From NCBI GenBank assembly GCA_020024265.1, contig JAHHTW010000009.1, positions 1 to 64,000 of the forward strand: a stretch of 64,000 bases of DNA. The letters run 5' to 3'. The position numbers were made by a program, and so were the translations under genes. How positions within the stretch are numbered: position 1 is the first letter of the stretch; each line of letters starts with the position of its first letter. Of the stretch, positions 18,115 through 27,297 are shown piece by piece. Below the pieces are notes generated by a model. The model saw only the letters and a program-made list of their open reading frames with translations. It was not told the DNA's origin and made no database searches. This DNA is from Anaerotignum sp. GTDB lineage: Bacteria; Bacillota; Clostridia; Lachnospirales; Anaerotignaceae.

Positions 18115-20484
18115 ATGAATGAAAAAGCACTTCATACACTAGAATATGATAAAATGATACAAAAATTAGCAGGCTATGCGGTTTCTCCTATGGCAAAGGA
18201 ATTGGCACTTGCTTTGATGCCATCCATTTCCATGTCGGAAATTGCGTTGCAACAGCAGGAAACTACAGAAGCGGTGAGTATGGCGCTGCGAAAAGGCAAT
18301 CCGTCTTTTGGTGGCTTCCGTGAAATTCGGCCACAGCTTAAGCGTGCGGAAATGGGTGGCTGCTTGTCTGTTTCCGAATTGCTTTATATTGGTGAATTTC
18401 TATATGTTTGCCGTAAGGCAAAAAATTATGCAAAAAACGAGGGCAAGGAAGAAAGCTATCCACGACTAGATGAGTATTTTGCATTGATTTCACTGATTCC
18501 GGAATTGGAAAACGAAATCACACGCTGTATCGTTTCGGAAACAGAGGTTGCAGATGATGCAAGCCCCGGCTTGCGCAGCATCAGAAAGGAAATCAAGGTT
18601 TCCAACGAACGTGTCAAAGACCATTTGAATGGCATCATTTCTTCTTCTGCATATCGCAATATGCTACAGGATTTTGTCATCACCATTCGCAATGATCGTT
18701 ATTGTGTGCCGGTCAAAAGTGAATATCGCAGCACCTTTCCCGGTATGATTCACGATCAATCCAATACAGGATCTACACTGTTTATGGAGCCTTTGAGCGT
18801 TGTGCAGCTGAATAACAAAATCAAAGAATTGCAAGCAAAGGAAAAAGAAGAAATACAAAAAATATTGCAAAATCTCTCTTTGATGGTGATGCAAAACGAA
18901 GCACAGCTGGCTGCCAATATGGAGCTTTTGACACAGCTGGACTTTATATTTGCAAAAGCGCAGCTTTCCCTCTCTATGGATGGGATACAACCAATGTTTC
19001 ATACAAAAGGCTATGTCAACATTCGCAAAGGCCGTCATCCCTTATTGGATCCCAAAAAGGTTGTCCCCATTGATATTTATTTGGGCAAGGAATTTACAAC
19101 GCTGTTGATTACAGGCCCAAATACAGGTGGGAAAACCGTAGCACTCAAAACACTTGGTTTATTTTCGTTGATGGGACAAGCAGGTCTGCATATTCCGGCA
19201 AGTGAACCCTCACAGCTTGCTATTTTTGACAATGTATTTGCCGATATTGGGGATGAACAGAGCATTGAGCAAAGCCTCAGTACATTTTCTGCCCATATGA
19301 CCAATATTGTACGAATTTTAGAAGATGTCACAGATCAGTCTTTGGTACTGTTCGATGAATTGGGTGCGGGTACAGACCCTACAGAGGGTGCTGCTTTGGC
19401 AACGGCAATCATACAATCGCTGTATGAACGAAAAATTCGTACTGCGGTAACAACACATTACAGCGAATTAAAGGTATATGCACTTTCTACAGAAGGCGTA
19501 GAAAATGCATGCTGTGAATTTGATGTGGAAACACTGCGTCCAACCTATCGCCTTTTGATTGGTATTCCCGGGAAAAGTAATGCGTTTGCCATTTCCAAGC
19601 GTTTGGGCTTGCAGGATTATATCATTGAAAGTGCGAAGGAGTTTATTTCTCATGATGAAGCACGTTTTGAGGATGTTATCACAGATTTGGAAATCAGTAA
19701 GAAAAGTGTCACATATGAGCAGGAGCGTGCAGAGCAGTACCGCAAAGAAGCGGAGCGCTTGAAGCTTGAGGTAGAACGCCAGAAAGAAAAGACACAGGAA
19801 CAAAAAGAAAAAATACTGAAAAAGGCAAGAGAAGAAGCCAAGCAGATTTATACACAAGCGAAGGAAGAAGCAGACAGCATCATCAAAGAGATGAATCGTG
19901 AGGCAAAACAGAAAAATCAGCAAAAGGCGATTGAGCAGAGGGCGAAAATCAAACAAAAGCTTTCCTCTGTACAAGAGGATTTTCTGAAGTCAAATAAAGT
20001 AAAGACCACACACAAAGCGCCGGAAAACTTGCAGGTGGGCGATCGTGTATATGTCATTTCTTTTGATCAAAACGGTGTGGCACTTTCTGTGCCGGATAAA
20101 AATAAAGAAGTTATGGTACAGATGGGTATGATGAAAGCAAAGATTCCACTTGCAGAGCTGATGCTGGATGATACCCCTCAGCCCAAGGAGCCAAAGCAAA
20201 GACAGGTCAGTATGCGACAAAAGAGCAAAAAAAGTCAATTTATCTCTGCGGAAATTGATTGTCGTGGACAGCTTGTGGATGAAGCCATTGCAAACATTGA
20301 TAAGTATATTGATGATGCTTATTTGTCCGGCTTAAAACAAATTATCATCATTCACGGAAAAGGAACCGGCGCATTGCGTGCAGGGGTACAACAGTATTTG
20401 CGTACCAATGCACATGTCAAGAGCCATAGACCGGGCGCTTTCGGAGAAGGGGATGCGGGGGTTACGGTTGTAGAATTGAAATAA
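18115..20484 (+). CDS. mutS2: MutS2 family ATPase/endonuclease (ribosome-collision and recombination control)
   Basis: The 789-residue product has the MutS2 layout. A clamp/lever region precedes the MutS ATPase domain, with Walker A GPNTGGKT at residues 334-341 and Walker B LVLFDELGAGTDPTEGAAL. A long Glu/Lys/Gln coiled coil follows (about 515-640), then a KOW-like segment and a C-terminal Smr domain (IDCRGQLVDEAI, IIHGKGTGALR). MutS2 splits collided ribosomes in Bacillus and restrains recombination elsewhere; it lacks the mismatch-recognition domain. The ATG at 18115 sits 7 bases from AAAGAGG; the ATG at 18109 is too close. Confidence 0.96.
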   Translation: MNEKALHTLEYDKMIQKLAGYAVSPMAKELALALMPSISMSEIALQQQETTEAVSMALRKGNPSFGGFREIRPQLKRAEMGGCLSVSELLYIGEFLYVCRKAKNYAKNEGKEESYPRLDEYFALISLIPELENEITRCIVSETEVADDASPGLRSIRKEIKVSNERVKDHLNGIISSSAYRNMLQDFVITIRNDRYCVPVKSEYRSTFPGMIHDQSNTGSTLFMEPLSVVQLNNKIKELQAKEKEEIQKILQNLSLMVMQNEAQLAANMELLTQLDFIFAKAQLSLSMDGIQPMFHTKGYVNIRKGRHPLLDPKKVVPIDIYLGKEFTTLLITGPNTGGKTVALKTLGLFSLMGQAGLHIPASEPSQLAIFDNVFADIGDEQSIEQSLSTFSAHMTNIVRILEDVTDQSLVLFDELGAGTDPTEGAALATAIIQSLYERKIRTAVTTHYSELKVYALSTEGVENACCEFDVETLRPTYRLLIGIPGKSNAFAISKRLGLQDYIIESAKEFISHDEARFEDVITDLEISKKSVTYEQERAEQYRKEAERLKLEVERQKEKTQEQKEKILKKAREEAKQIYTQAKEEADSIIKEMNREAKQKNQQKAIEQRAKIKQKLSSVQEDFLKSNKVKTTHKAPENLQVGDRVYVISFDQNGVALSVPDKNKEVMVQMGMMKAKIPLAELMLDDTPQPKEPKQRQVSMRQKSKKSQFISAEIDCRGQLVDEAIANIDKYIDDAYLSGLKQIIIIHGKGTGALRAGVQQYLRTNAHVKSHRPGAFGEGDAGVTVVELK

Positions 20485-20516
20485 GAAGAAGTACGAGAAG
20501 ATGGGAGGCAGCCAAT

Positions 20517-21209
20517 ATGGATACAGAGCAAAGAATACTGGTCGTAGATGATGATCGGCATATTGCAGAATTGATTTCACTGTATTTACAGAAGGATGGA
20601 TACGCAACCAAAGAGGTGTATGATGGCAGGCAGGTTTTGGTTGAGATGGAAGCATATCAGCCGGAGCTGATATTATTGGATTTGATGCTGCCGGGTATGG
20701 ATGGATATCAGGTATGTGCAGAGGTGCGTAAAAAGAGCAAGGTACCGATTATTATGTTGACTGCAAAAGGGGAAACCTTCGATAAAGTGCTTGGCTTGGA
20801 GCTGGGCGCAGATGATTATATTGTAAAGCCCTTTGAACCAAAGGAACTGCTCGCAAGAGTGAAGGCAGTGCTGCGCAGATATACTTCTGGATGTGAAAAA
20901 GAGGAGGATGCACAGGTGTTATCCTTCCCAGATTTGGAAATCAATCTTTCCAATTATACTGTCACATATCATGGCGTGAATTTGGTATTCCCACCCAAAG
21001 AATTTGAATTGCTTTCTTTTTTGGCGCAGCACCCAAATCGTGTTTTCACAAGAGAACAGCTTTTGGATCATATTTGGGGCTATGAATATGTAGGGGATAC
21101 ACGTACGGTAGATGTGCATGTCAAGCGGATTCGAGAAAAGCTCAATCAAGAGGATGCGTGGGGAATCCGTACCGTATGGAGTGTGGGATATAAATTTGGG
21201 CAAAAATGA
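20517..21209 (+). CDS. OmpR/PhoB-type response regulator
   Basis: The 230-residue product has a receiver domain with VVDDD near the N-terminus, the phosphoacceptor Asp55 in LLDLMLPG, and the conserved Lys in DYIVKPF. A winged-helix DNA-binding domain follows (TREQLLDHIWGYEYVGDTRTVDVHVKRIREK). GGGAGG provides the ribosome site 32 bases after mutS2, so it may be read through from mutS2. The cognate kinase is presumably the gene starting at 21949, although an opposite-strand gene lies between them. Its signal is unknown. Confidence 0.93.
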   Translation: MDTEQRILVVDDDRHIAELISLYLQKDGYATKEVYDGRQVLVEMEAYQPELILLDLMLPGMDGYQVCAEVRKKSKVPIIMLTAKGETFDKVLGLELGADDYIVKPFEPKELLARVKAVLRRYTSGCEKEEDAQVLSFPDLEINLSNYTVTYHGVNLVFPPKEFELLSFLAQHPNRVFTREQLLDHIWGYEYVGDTRTVDVHVKRIREKLNQEDAWGIRTVWSVGYKFGQK

Positions 21210-21283
21210 AAATTACCACAGAGCATTTTTGGTGATATGAACGAAAGCCCACCTTGCCAAAGTTTTCCATCCGGTATAGAAAC

Positions 21284-21309
21284 AAAAAAGCAGGGCAGAG
21301 ATGCCCTGC
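21284..21309 (-). terminator. Terminator for the minus-strand gene at 21379-21774
   Basis: On the minus strand, GCAGGGCA pairs with TGCCCTGC across a four-base loop, followed by TTTTTTG. Confidence 0.75.
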
Positions 21310-21378
21310 ATAGATCCGACAGAAAATAGGATACAAAATTTGATATATGGATTTTGTCATTGTAGTATCAAAGACGAA

Positions 21379-21774
21379 TTAGTTTTTTTCGGCAGAATTG
21401 GAATCAGCCGCAGAATCATCTGTATCCGCTGGCTCATTGTTCTTATGCTCGTCTGCTGTTACAGAATCTGCTTCTGTTGCAGAATCTGCGGTGTTTTGCA
21501 GCAGTGCAGGATCTTCTTCATTTGCGGTTTCTTGCTCGTTTTGTTTCTGCATTTGCTCCATTCTTTTTCTGCGTTCCATCTCACGTATCCCGCTTTTGCG
21601 AATATTGGAGATCCGCAGAAGCACACAAAGCGCATAAAGGAACAACATCAAATGATCGTATGATGTGGTATGCCCCCATTTTACGGTAAACAATAGATAG
21701 ATGGCAACAAGAAATAAAATCAAATCCATAATTTTATTTTTTTTCGGTGGTACAGGTGGTTTGTTTGTATTCAT
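21379..21774 (-). CDS. Hypothetical membrane protein with acidic low-complexity tail
   Basis: The 131-residue product has two hydrophobic segments (about residues 15-34 and 44-60), a basic stretch (RKSGIREMERRKRMEQMQKQ) and a long Glu/Asp/Ala/Ser/Thr-rich tail of about 55 residues. It lies in reverse orientation between the response regulator and histidine kinase genes. Upstream of the ATG, a GGAG motif is about 27 bases away but is separated from it by a small stem-loop (GGCAGA/TCTGCC), which would shorten the effective distance. The start is therefore uncertain and function unknown. Confidence 0.6.
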   Translation of the reverse strand: MNTNKPPVPPKKNKIMDLILFLVAIYLLFTVKWGHTTSYDHLMLFLYALCVLLRISNIRKSGIREMERRKRMEQMQKQNEQETANEEDPALLQNTADSATEADSVTADEHKNNEPADTDDSAADSNSAEKN

Positions 21775-21948
21775 ACATGATGTAGGCAGATGTATCTGCC
21801 GCTCCTTTCTTTGATTGTTTGTGTTTTTATACAAATCGCAATATGCCATATATATAAACACAAGTTCTGATGTGGTTTTTCAAAGCTATTATAACATGAA
21901 ACCAATATTTTTGGTAGAAAAAGATAATTTCTTTTGCAGGTGATGCTT

Positions 21949-23361
21949 ATGTTTCGAAAATCTATTATACTACGCCAATTTTTTCAGTATCTTTGTACCA
22001 TATTGATTTGCGTCATATTGATGGGTGGTATGCTTTCCGTGGTCTATACCAATCACTATATGGAAGAAATCCGACAGGAGTTGATTGTACGTGGTGAAAA
22101 AATATCCAGTGCCATTGACAATGCATATCTGACAGGGAATATCAGCAATCTGGCATATGAAATGCAGATTTTGGAGGATTATATGGAAGCAGGAATTATG
22201 CTTGTCAATCAAGATGGTGTCATTGTTTTGGCTTCCCCAGAATTGGACAGCCATCTTTTGGGCAAAGTCTTGGAGATTGAGGATATGGTAAAAAGTGTAG
22301 AGGAAGGAAATGTTGTTTCGATCCAGACAAAGAAATCCTCTCTCTTTTCTGTGCCTATGCTGATTGTGGGATATCCACTTTCCGAGGGCAGGTTTTCAGG
22401 CATATTTATGTGCCGCCCTATGCCGGAAATTAAAGTTTCTCTGCATGAGATGTATCGTGCAGGAATCGTGAGTTTGTTTCTGGCATTTTTCCTGACAGCA
22501 TTGGTCAGCTTGGTCACTTCCCGCAAAATGACAAGCCCTTTGATGGAAATGAACCGTGCAGCGAAGGAGATTGCAGCAGGGCATTTTGAAAAGCGTGTGG
22601 AGATTACCAGCGAGGACGAGCTTGGGCAATTGGCACATAGCTTTAATCATATGGCAGAGAGCTTGGATCAAATCGAAAAGACCAGACGTGCATTTATTGC
22701 AAATATCTCCCATGATTTGCGTTCTCCATTGACCAGCATACAAGGTTTTTTGACTGCAATGATTGATGGTACCATACCACAGGAAAAGCATGAACGTTAT
22801 CTGCATATTGTATTGGAGGAAAGCCAAAGATTATCCAGACTGGTAGAGGGCATTGTAGACTTGAGTCGGGCACAGTCCAGCAAGATTGAGCTGGATATTA
22901 CAACATTTGATATCAATGACATCATTCGGGAATGCAGCGTGATGATGGAGCCGCAGCTCAATGAGAAAAATCTCAAAATCGCAGTATCTTTTGCGGAAAA
23001 GGTATCATTTGTTTCGGCAGATCAGGATAAAATTTCTCGTGTGATACAAAATCTTTTGAATAATGCAGTAAAGTTTTCCAATCCGGGCGATACCATAGAA
23101 GTAGAAACCACCATTTCCGGAAAGAATCGACTATTGGTTTCTGTGAGAGATTATGGTGTTGGAATCAGTGAGCAGGATCAAAAATATATTTTTGACCGGT
23201 TTTATAAAGCAGATGCGACCAGAAATTTAGATAAATCGGGTGCTGGCTTAGGGCTTTGTATTGTTCGTGAGTTTATACAAGCGCATGGTGAAACCATAGG
23301 AATCAAAAGCAAAAAAGGCGAAGGAAGTACATTTGTATTTTCTGTAAAGCGTGTAAAATGA
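21949..23361 (+). CDS. Sensor histidine kinase (HAMP-HisKA-HATPase)
   Basis: The 471-residue product has two transmembrane helices (about 10-32 and 163-185) around an extracytoplasmic sensor domain. A HAMP linker (MTSPLMEMNRAAKEIAAGHFEKRV) and the phosphoacceptor His255 in ISHDLRSPLTS follow, then the ATPase lobe with N (QNLLNNAVKFS), G1 (RDYGVGIS) and G2 (SGAGLGLCIV) boxes. The layout resembles WalK/PhoR-type kinases without an obvious PAS domain. The ATG at 21949 has AGGTG at suitable spacing. It is the likely partner of the response regulator at 20517. Confidence 0.93.
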   Translation: MFRKSIILRQFFQYLCTILICVILMGGMLSVVYTNHYMEEIRQELIVRGEKISSAIDNAYLTGNISNLAYEMQILEDYMEAGIMLVNQDGVIVLASPELDSHLLGKVLEIEDMVKSVEEGNVVSIQTKKSSLFSVPMLIVGYPLSEGRFSGIFMCRPMPEIKVSLHEMYRAGIVSLFLAFFLTALVSLVTSRKMTSPLMEMNRAAKEIAAGHFEKRVEITSEDELGQLAHSFNHMAESLDQIEKTRRAFIANISHDLRSPLTSIQGFLTAMIDGTIPQEKHERYLHIVLEESQRLSRLVEGIVDLSRAQSSKIELDITTFDINDIIRECSVMMEPQLNEKNLKIAVSFAEKVSFVSADQDKISRVIQNLLNNAVKFSNPGDTIEVETTISGKNRLLVSVRDYGVGISEQDQKYIFDRFYKADATRNLDKSGAGLGLCIVREFIQAHGETIGIKSKKGEGSTFVFSVKRVK

Positions 23362-23702
23362 TTTTGGAGTGCATGTGGCAAGGATGGGAGCCTTTTTTGA
23401 TGTATGAAAGAGGCAACCATCTTTTTACATGCAGTGTTTTTGTTTATTGTATAAGTAGCATACAGTCTTACATATAAAGGGCAATCCATCATACCGATTT
23501 TACAGCATATTGGTCAATGGTCTCATGAATTTTTCAAGTGTGATTCACATCATTTTTTATCCGTATGCAAACAATGTGATATGCAAAGGTCATGATGGGA
23601 ATGAAGGATAACGTTTCCTGAGAAAAGCAAAAAAGAGGAACGATGGATGGCAGGGAACTATCTGTATTTTTGTATGCAGGGTATTTTTCGTTTATGAAAG
23701 AC
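23362..23702. other. Gap after the histidine kinase, no gene seen
   Basis: About 340 bases are AT-rich and hold only short open frames without ribosome sites on either strand. A weak stem (GGC to GCC) followed by TTTTTT near 23380-23397 could terminate the kinase transcript. Confidence 0.4.
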
Positions 23703-23740
23703 AAAAAGAGCTGATTTGCAAATGCAAATCAGCTCTTTTT
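23703..23740 (-). terminator. Strong terminator of the pflA-pflB operon
   Basis: AAAAAGAGCTGATTTGC and GCAAATCAGCTCTTTTT pair perfectly over 17 bp across AAAT. The T-rich arms allow function on both strands. Confidence 0.9.
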
Positions 23741-23815
23741 CTGCTGGAATCCCCCAATGGGTATATCAAGCGATAGAATCTATCACATCATCTAAGATTG
23801 GACATAGATGTTTTG

Positions 23816-26062
23816 TCAGATTGCTTTGTGGAATGTACGTTTGATTACCTCCAACTGCTGGTCACGGCTCAAACGGCTGAAGTTTACCGCATAACCGGAA
23901 ACACGGATGGTCAGTGTTGGATACTGTTCTGGGTGTTCCAAAGCATCCATCAACAGCTGACGGTTCAATACATTGACATTCAGATGGTGTGCGCCTTGCA
24001 GGAAATAGCCATCCAGTATGGAAGTCAGGTTTGTGATACGTTCTGCTTCTGTTTTTCCAAGTGCATTTGGCACAATAGAGAATGTATTGGAAACACCATC
24101 CTGACAAATGTTGCGATAAGGAATTTTGGCAACAGAATTCAAAGATGCCAAAGCGCCATTTTGATCTCTGCCATGCATAGGGTTTGCACCCGGTGCAAAT
24201 GGCTCTCCGTCTTTGCGACCATCTGGTGTAGCACCTGTTTTTTTGCCGTACATTACATTGCTGGTAATGGTCAATGCGGAAAGGGTATGAATCCCATTGC
24301 GGTACAAAGGATGCTTTTTCAGCTCCGCAGAGAAATAAGAAGCAATTTCTACCGCAAGATCGTCTACACGATCATCATCATTGCCGTATTTGGGGAAATC
24401 CCCTTCGATTTCAAAATCAATCGCAATCCCCTGTTCGTTACGGATGGGGCGTACCTTTGCAAATTTGATTGCGGAAAGGGAGTCAGCTACAATAGAAATC
24501 CCTGCAATACCAAATGCTGCCAAACGCTCTACAATGGTATCATGCAGCGCCATCTGGCTGCTTTCATATGCATATTTATCATGCATATAATGGATGATAT
24601 TGATGGTATCCACATACAACTCTGCGACATAGGAAAGAACCTTTTTGTAGTTTCCGAGAACCTTTTTGAAGTCCAATACTTCATCTTGATCCTGTTCTAT
24701 GTTTGGTACAACCATAATGCCTTTCTTTTCATCAATGCCGCCATTGATTGCATACAGCAGGCTCTTTGCAAGATTTGCACGTGCACCAAAAAATTGCATC
24801 TGTTTGCCTACGCCCATAGCAGACACACAGCAGGCAATGCTGTAATCATCACCATATACGGGACGCATCAAATCATCATTTTCATACTGTATGGAATCTG
24901 TCTGAATGCTCATTTTTGAGCAATAATTTTTGAAATTTTCCGGCAGATGATTGCTCCACAAAACCGTCAAATTCGGTTCCGGTGCAGTGCCTAAGTTTGT
25001 CAGTGTATGCAGGTAACGGAATGTATTTTTTGTTACCTGTGTACGACCGTCAATACCCATACCACCAAGTGCTTCTGTTACCCATGTGGGATCTCCGCCG
25101 AACAGCTCGTTGTATTCGGGGGTACGCAGATGACGTACCAAACGCAGTTTAATGACAAACTGATCAATCAGCTCTTGTGCGCCCAGTTCGTCCAACACAC
25201 CATTTTCGATATCTCGCTGAATGTAAATATCCAAAAATGTAGCAGTACGTCCCAAGGAAGTAGCAGCGCCATTATTTTCCTTGATACCTGCCAGATATGC
25301 CATATAGAGGTTTTGTACAGCCTCTTTTGCATTTTCGGCAGGACGGGAAATATCACAGCCGTATTGTGCAGCCATGTCTGTCATTTCTTTCAATGCACGA
25401 ATTTGCATCTGTACTTCTTCTCTCAAGCGAATGCGATCTTCTGTCATGGGGCCATCCATCATTTGCAGATCCAGTTTCTTTTGTTCAATCAGGAAATCTG
25501 TACCATACAGAGGGACACGGCGATAGTCACCAATGATACGGCCTCTGCCATAAGCATCCGGCAGACCGGTCAACAGTCCGGCATTTCTTGCAATGCGTGT
25601 ACGCTCCGGATAAGCATCGAAAACACCCTCATTATGTGTTTTGCGATAACGGTGGAAATTTTCGGCAACTTCTGGATTCAGCGTATAGCCAAATTGTTCC
25701 AGAGCAGAGGTTGCCATTTTCATACCACCATAAAGATTTACAATGCGTTTCAAGGGTGCATCTGTCTGCAAACCGACAATGACTTCGTTTTCTCGATCAA
25801 TATAGCCGGGAGCAAAATTATTGATACCAGATACAATATTGGTTTCTACATCAATAATCCCCTTTTTTACTTCTTCAATAATCAGTGCTTCGGACTTTTC
25901 CCATACTTTTTTTGTTTTGGGAGAGATGGGGGCAAGAAAAGAACTGTCGCCTTCATAAGGTGTATAGTTTTTCTGTATAAAGTTACGTACATTTACCAAA
26001 TGGCGCCATTCTCCTGTGTGAAAACCCTTCCAAGCGGTACAATTTACATCAATGCTCATCAT
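23816..26062 (-). CDS. pflB: Formate C-acetyltransferase (pyruvate formate-lyase)
   Basis: The 748-residue glycyl-radical enzyme converts pyruvate and CoA into acetyl-CoA and formate. The adjacent active-site cysteines are Cys411-Cys412 in [10 protein letters not shown], and the radical glycine is Gly723 in RVSGYAVNF near the C-terminus. The length is close to that of E. coli PflB (760). GAAAGGATG precedes the paired start codons (26062 or 26059). It lies 27 bases downstream of pflA and shares the ZTP-riboswitch leader. Confidence 0.97.
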   Translation of the reverse strand: MMSIDVNCTAWKGFHTGEWRHLVNVRNFIQKNYTPYEGDSSFLAPISPKTKKVWEKSEALIIEEVKKGIIDVETNIVSGINNFAPGYIDRENEVIVGLQTDAPLKRIVNLYGGMKMATSALEQFGYTLNPEVAENFHRYRKTHNEGVFDAYPERTRIARNAGLLTGLPDAYGRGRIIGDYRRVPLYGTDFLIEQKKLDLQMMDGPMTEDRIRLREEVQMQIRALKEMTDMAAQYGCDISRPAENAKEAVQNLYMAYLAGIKENNGAATSLGRTATFLDIYIQRDIENGVLDELGAQELIDQFVIKLRLVRHLRTPEYNELFGGDPTWVTEALGGMGIDGRTQVTKNTFRYLHTLTNLGTAPEPNLTVLWSNHLPENFKNYCSKMSIQTDSIQYENDDLMRPVYGDDYSIACCVSAMGVGKQMQFFGARANLAKSLLYAINGGIDEKKGIMVVPNIEQDQDEVLDFKKVLGNYKKVLSYVAELYVDTINIIHYMHDKYAYESSQMALHDTIVERLAAFGIAGISIVADSLSAIKFAKVRPIRNEQGIAIDFEIEGDFPKYGNDDDRVDDLAVEIASYFSAELKKHPLYRNGIHTLSALTITSNVMYGKKTGATPDGRKDGEPFAPGANPMHGRDQNGALASLNSVAKIPYRNICQDGVSNTFSIVPNALGKTEAERITNLTSILDGYFLQGAHHLNVNVLNRQLLMDALEHPEQYPTLTIRVSGYAVNFSRLSRDQQLEVIKRTFHKAI

Positions 26063-26089
26063 ATGACATCCTTTCTTTTTTACACTCGT

Positions 26090-26815
26090 TTACGGTTGTA
26101 TACAATTACGGTTCAATCGTTTGTTCCATGTATCCAGTGCATGGCTGTCTAATGCAGGGACTCCATCTAAAGGGTAAGGAATTTTCATGGCTGCGTATTT
26201 GTGTACACCCATGGTGTGATAAGGGAGTAGATCAATACGCTGAATATTGCGCAACGTACGCAAATATGCTTCCAATCCAATCAAATGCTCCTCGCTGTCT
26301 GTCAAGCCGGGGACGACAACATGACGAATCCACATAGGAATTCCCATATCCATAGCAGTATCCAAAAAGCGTAGGGAAGCATCCGGGGAATGCCCGGTTA
26401 TTTTTTCATACCCTTCCTTTGTGTGGTGCTTTATATCCATGAGAATCAAATCGGTATTTTGCAAAATTTTGGTATCATCTCCAAGGCCACAGCCAGCGGT
26501 ATCCAAACAGGTATGAATGCCTGCTTTTTTACAGAATGCCAGAGCTTCTTGTAAAAATTCAGGCTGCAACAGGGGTTCGCCGCCGGAAAATGTAACACCA
26601 CCGGTTTTTCCATAGTAATTACGAAAGCGAGAAAGCTTTTGCAATAGTTCCTCCGGTGAGAGCATGATTGCTTTTGGATTTTGCATAGACCATGTATCTG
26701 GGTTATGACAGTAGCGGCAACGTAAGCGGCATCCTTGAAGAAATACAACGGTGCGAATACCGGGACCATCTACCAAACCCATAGATTCTATTGAATGAAT
26801 CAGTCCCTTTGTCAT
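26090..26815 (-). CDS. pflA: Pyruvate formate-lyase activating enzyme (radical SAM)
   Basis: The 241-residue radical-SAM enzyme installs the glycyl radical on PflB. The [4Fe-4S] cluster motif is in GCRLRCRYCHNPDTW (CX3CX2C), with FSGGEPLLQ as the SAM-binding GGE motif and DIKHHTKEGYEKITG later. AAGGAGG lies about 12 bases before the ATG. The gene precedes pflB, the reverse of the E. coli order, so the activase is made first from the riboswitch-controlled transcript. Confidence 0.96.
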   Translation of the reverse strand: MTKGLIHSIESMGLVDGPGIRTVVFLQGCRLRCRYCHNPDTWSMQNPKAIMLSPEELLQKLSRFRNYYGKTGGVTFSGGEPLLQPEFLQEALAFCKKAGIHTCLDTAGCGLGDDTKILQNTDLILMDIKHHTKEGYEKITGHSPDASLRFLDTAMDMGIPMWIRHVVVPGLTDSEEHLIGLEAYLRTLRNIQRIDLLPYHTMGVHKYAAMKIPYPLDGVPALDSHALDTWNKRLNRNCIQP

Positions 26816-26835
26816 GTGAAAAGAAACCTCCTTGA

Positions 26836-26942
26836 TAGAAAAAGAAAAGCCGACAGTCTGGGCTTTTCTTGCCCAGACGGTCGGCTAAACATGATCATAC
26901 TCCATGTGGTATAACTCCACACTATCCGTCAGTCATATGATA
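26836..26942 (-). ncRNA. ZTP (pfl-motif) riboswitch with terminator platform, upstream of pflA
   Basis: On the minus strand, P1 pairs ATCATA (26941-26936) with TATGAT (26899-26894). It encloses UGACUGACGG, a P2 hairpin (TGTGG/CCACA) and the conserved UGGAG. The second domain has AGCCGACCGTCTGGGCA, matching the ZTP consensus CCG-CCUGGGCA. That same strand (26886-26871) pairs with GCCCAGACTGTCGGCT (26863-26848) to make a 16-position terminator stem with one mismatch, followed by TTTTCTTTTTC and then the ribosome site. Ligand binding should therefore prevent termination. ZTP signals 10-formyl-tetrahydrofolate shortage. Confidence 0.9.
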
Positions 26943-26947
26943 CACTA

Positions 26948-26977
26948 TATATATCACATCTATATGGATGTTGTCAA
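26948..26977 (-). promoter_or_regulatory. Sigma-A-type promoter of the pflA-pflB operon
   Basis: On the minus strand, a consensus TTGACA (26977-26972) is followed at 17-18 bases by ATATAT/TATATA (26954-26948). The predicted start falls at about 26941, the first base of riboswitch stem P1. Confidence 0.75.
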
Positions 26978-27297
26978 TAACAAAATTTTCTTTTTATGGG
27001 AAGTGAGCAGAAAATATAGATAGATATTCCATATTTTTCCTGTAAAAATCAAATATAGGAAACACAGGGATGGATCGTTGCGGCATATCATACAGATGGG
27101 AAACGCTGCTTTGGCGTTTTATACAAAAACGCTACAGCTTTTTCCTTCCCCGCAAATAATCAAAAGTGACTATCAGTTACATCAGAACCCGCATTTTGAT
27201 CGAACAGCAATTTACGGATACCGCTGTGCTGTGGTTTGTCATGTCAAAATGCAGCTTCGTAGTTATATATGACATTGCAAGGGTATTCGTATTGCCT
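26978..27297. other. Gap between the pfl promoter and the LysR gene, no gene seen
   Basis: Roughly 320 AT-rich bases hold only a short open frame on each strand without ribosome sites. No terminator for the LysR gene was clear. Confidence 0.4.

Noticed and set aside
23798..26152. Long plus-strand open frames opposite pflB
   Set aside because: They run antisense to a clearly conserved glycyl-radical enzyme, lack ribosome sites and have cysteine-rich, compositionally odd translations.
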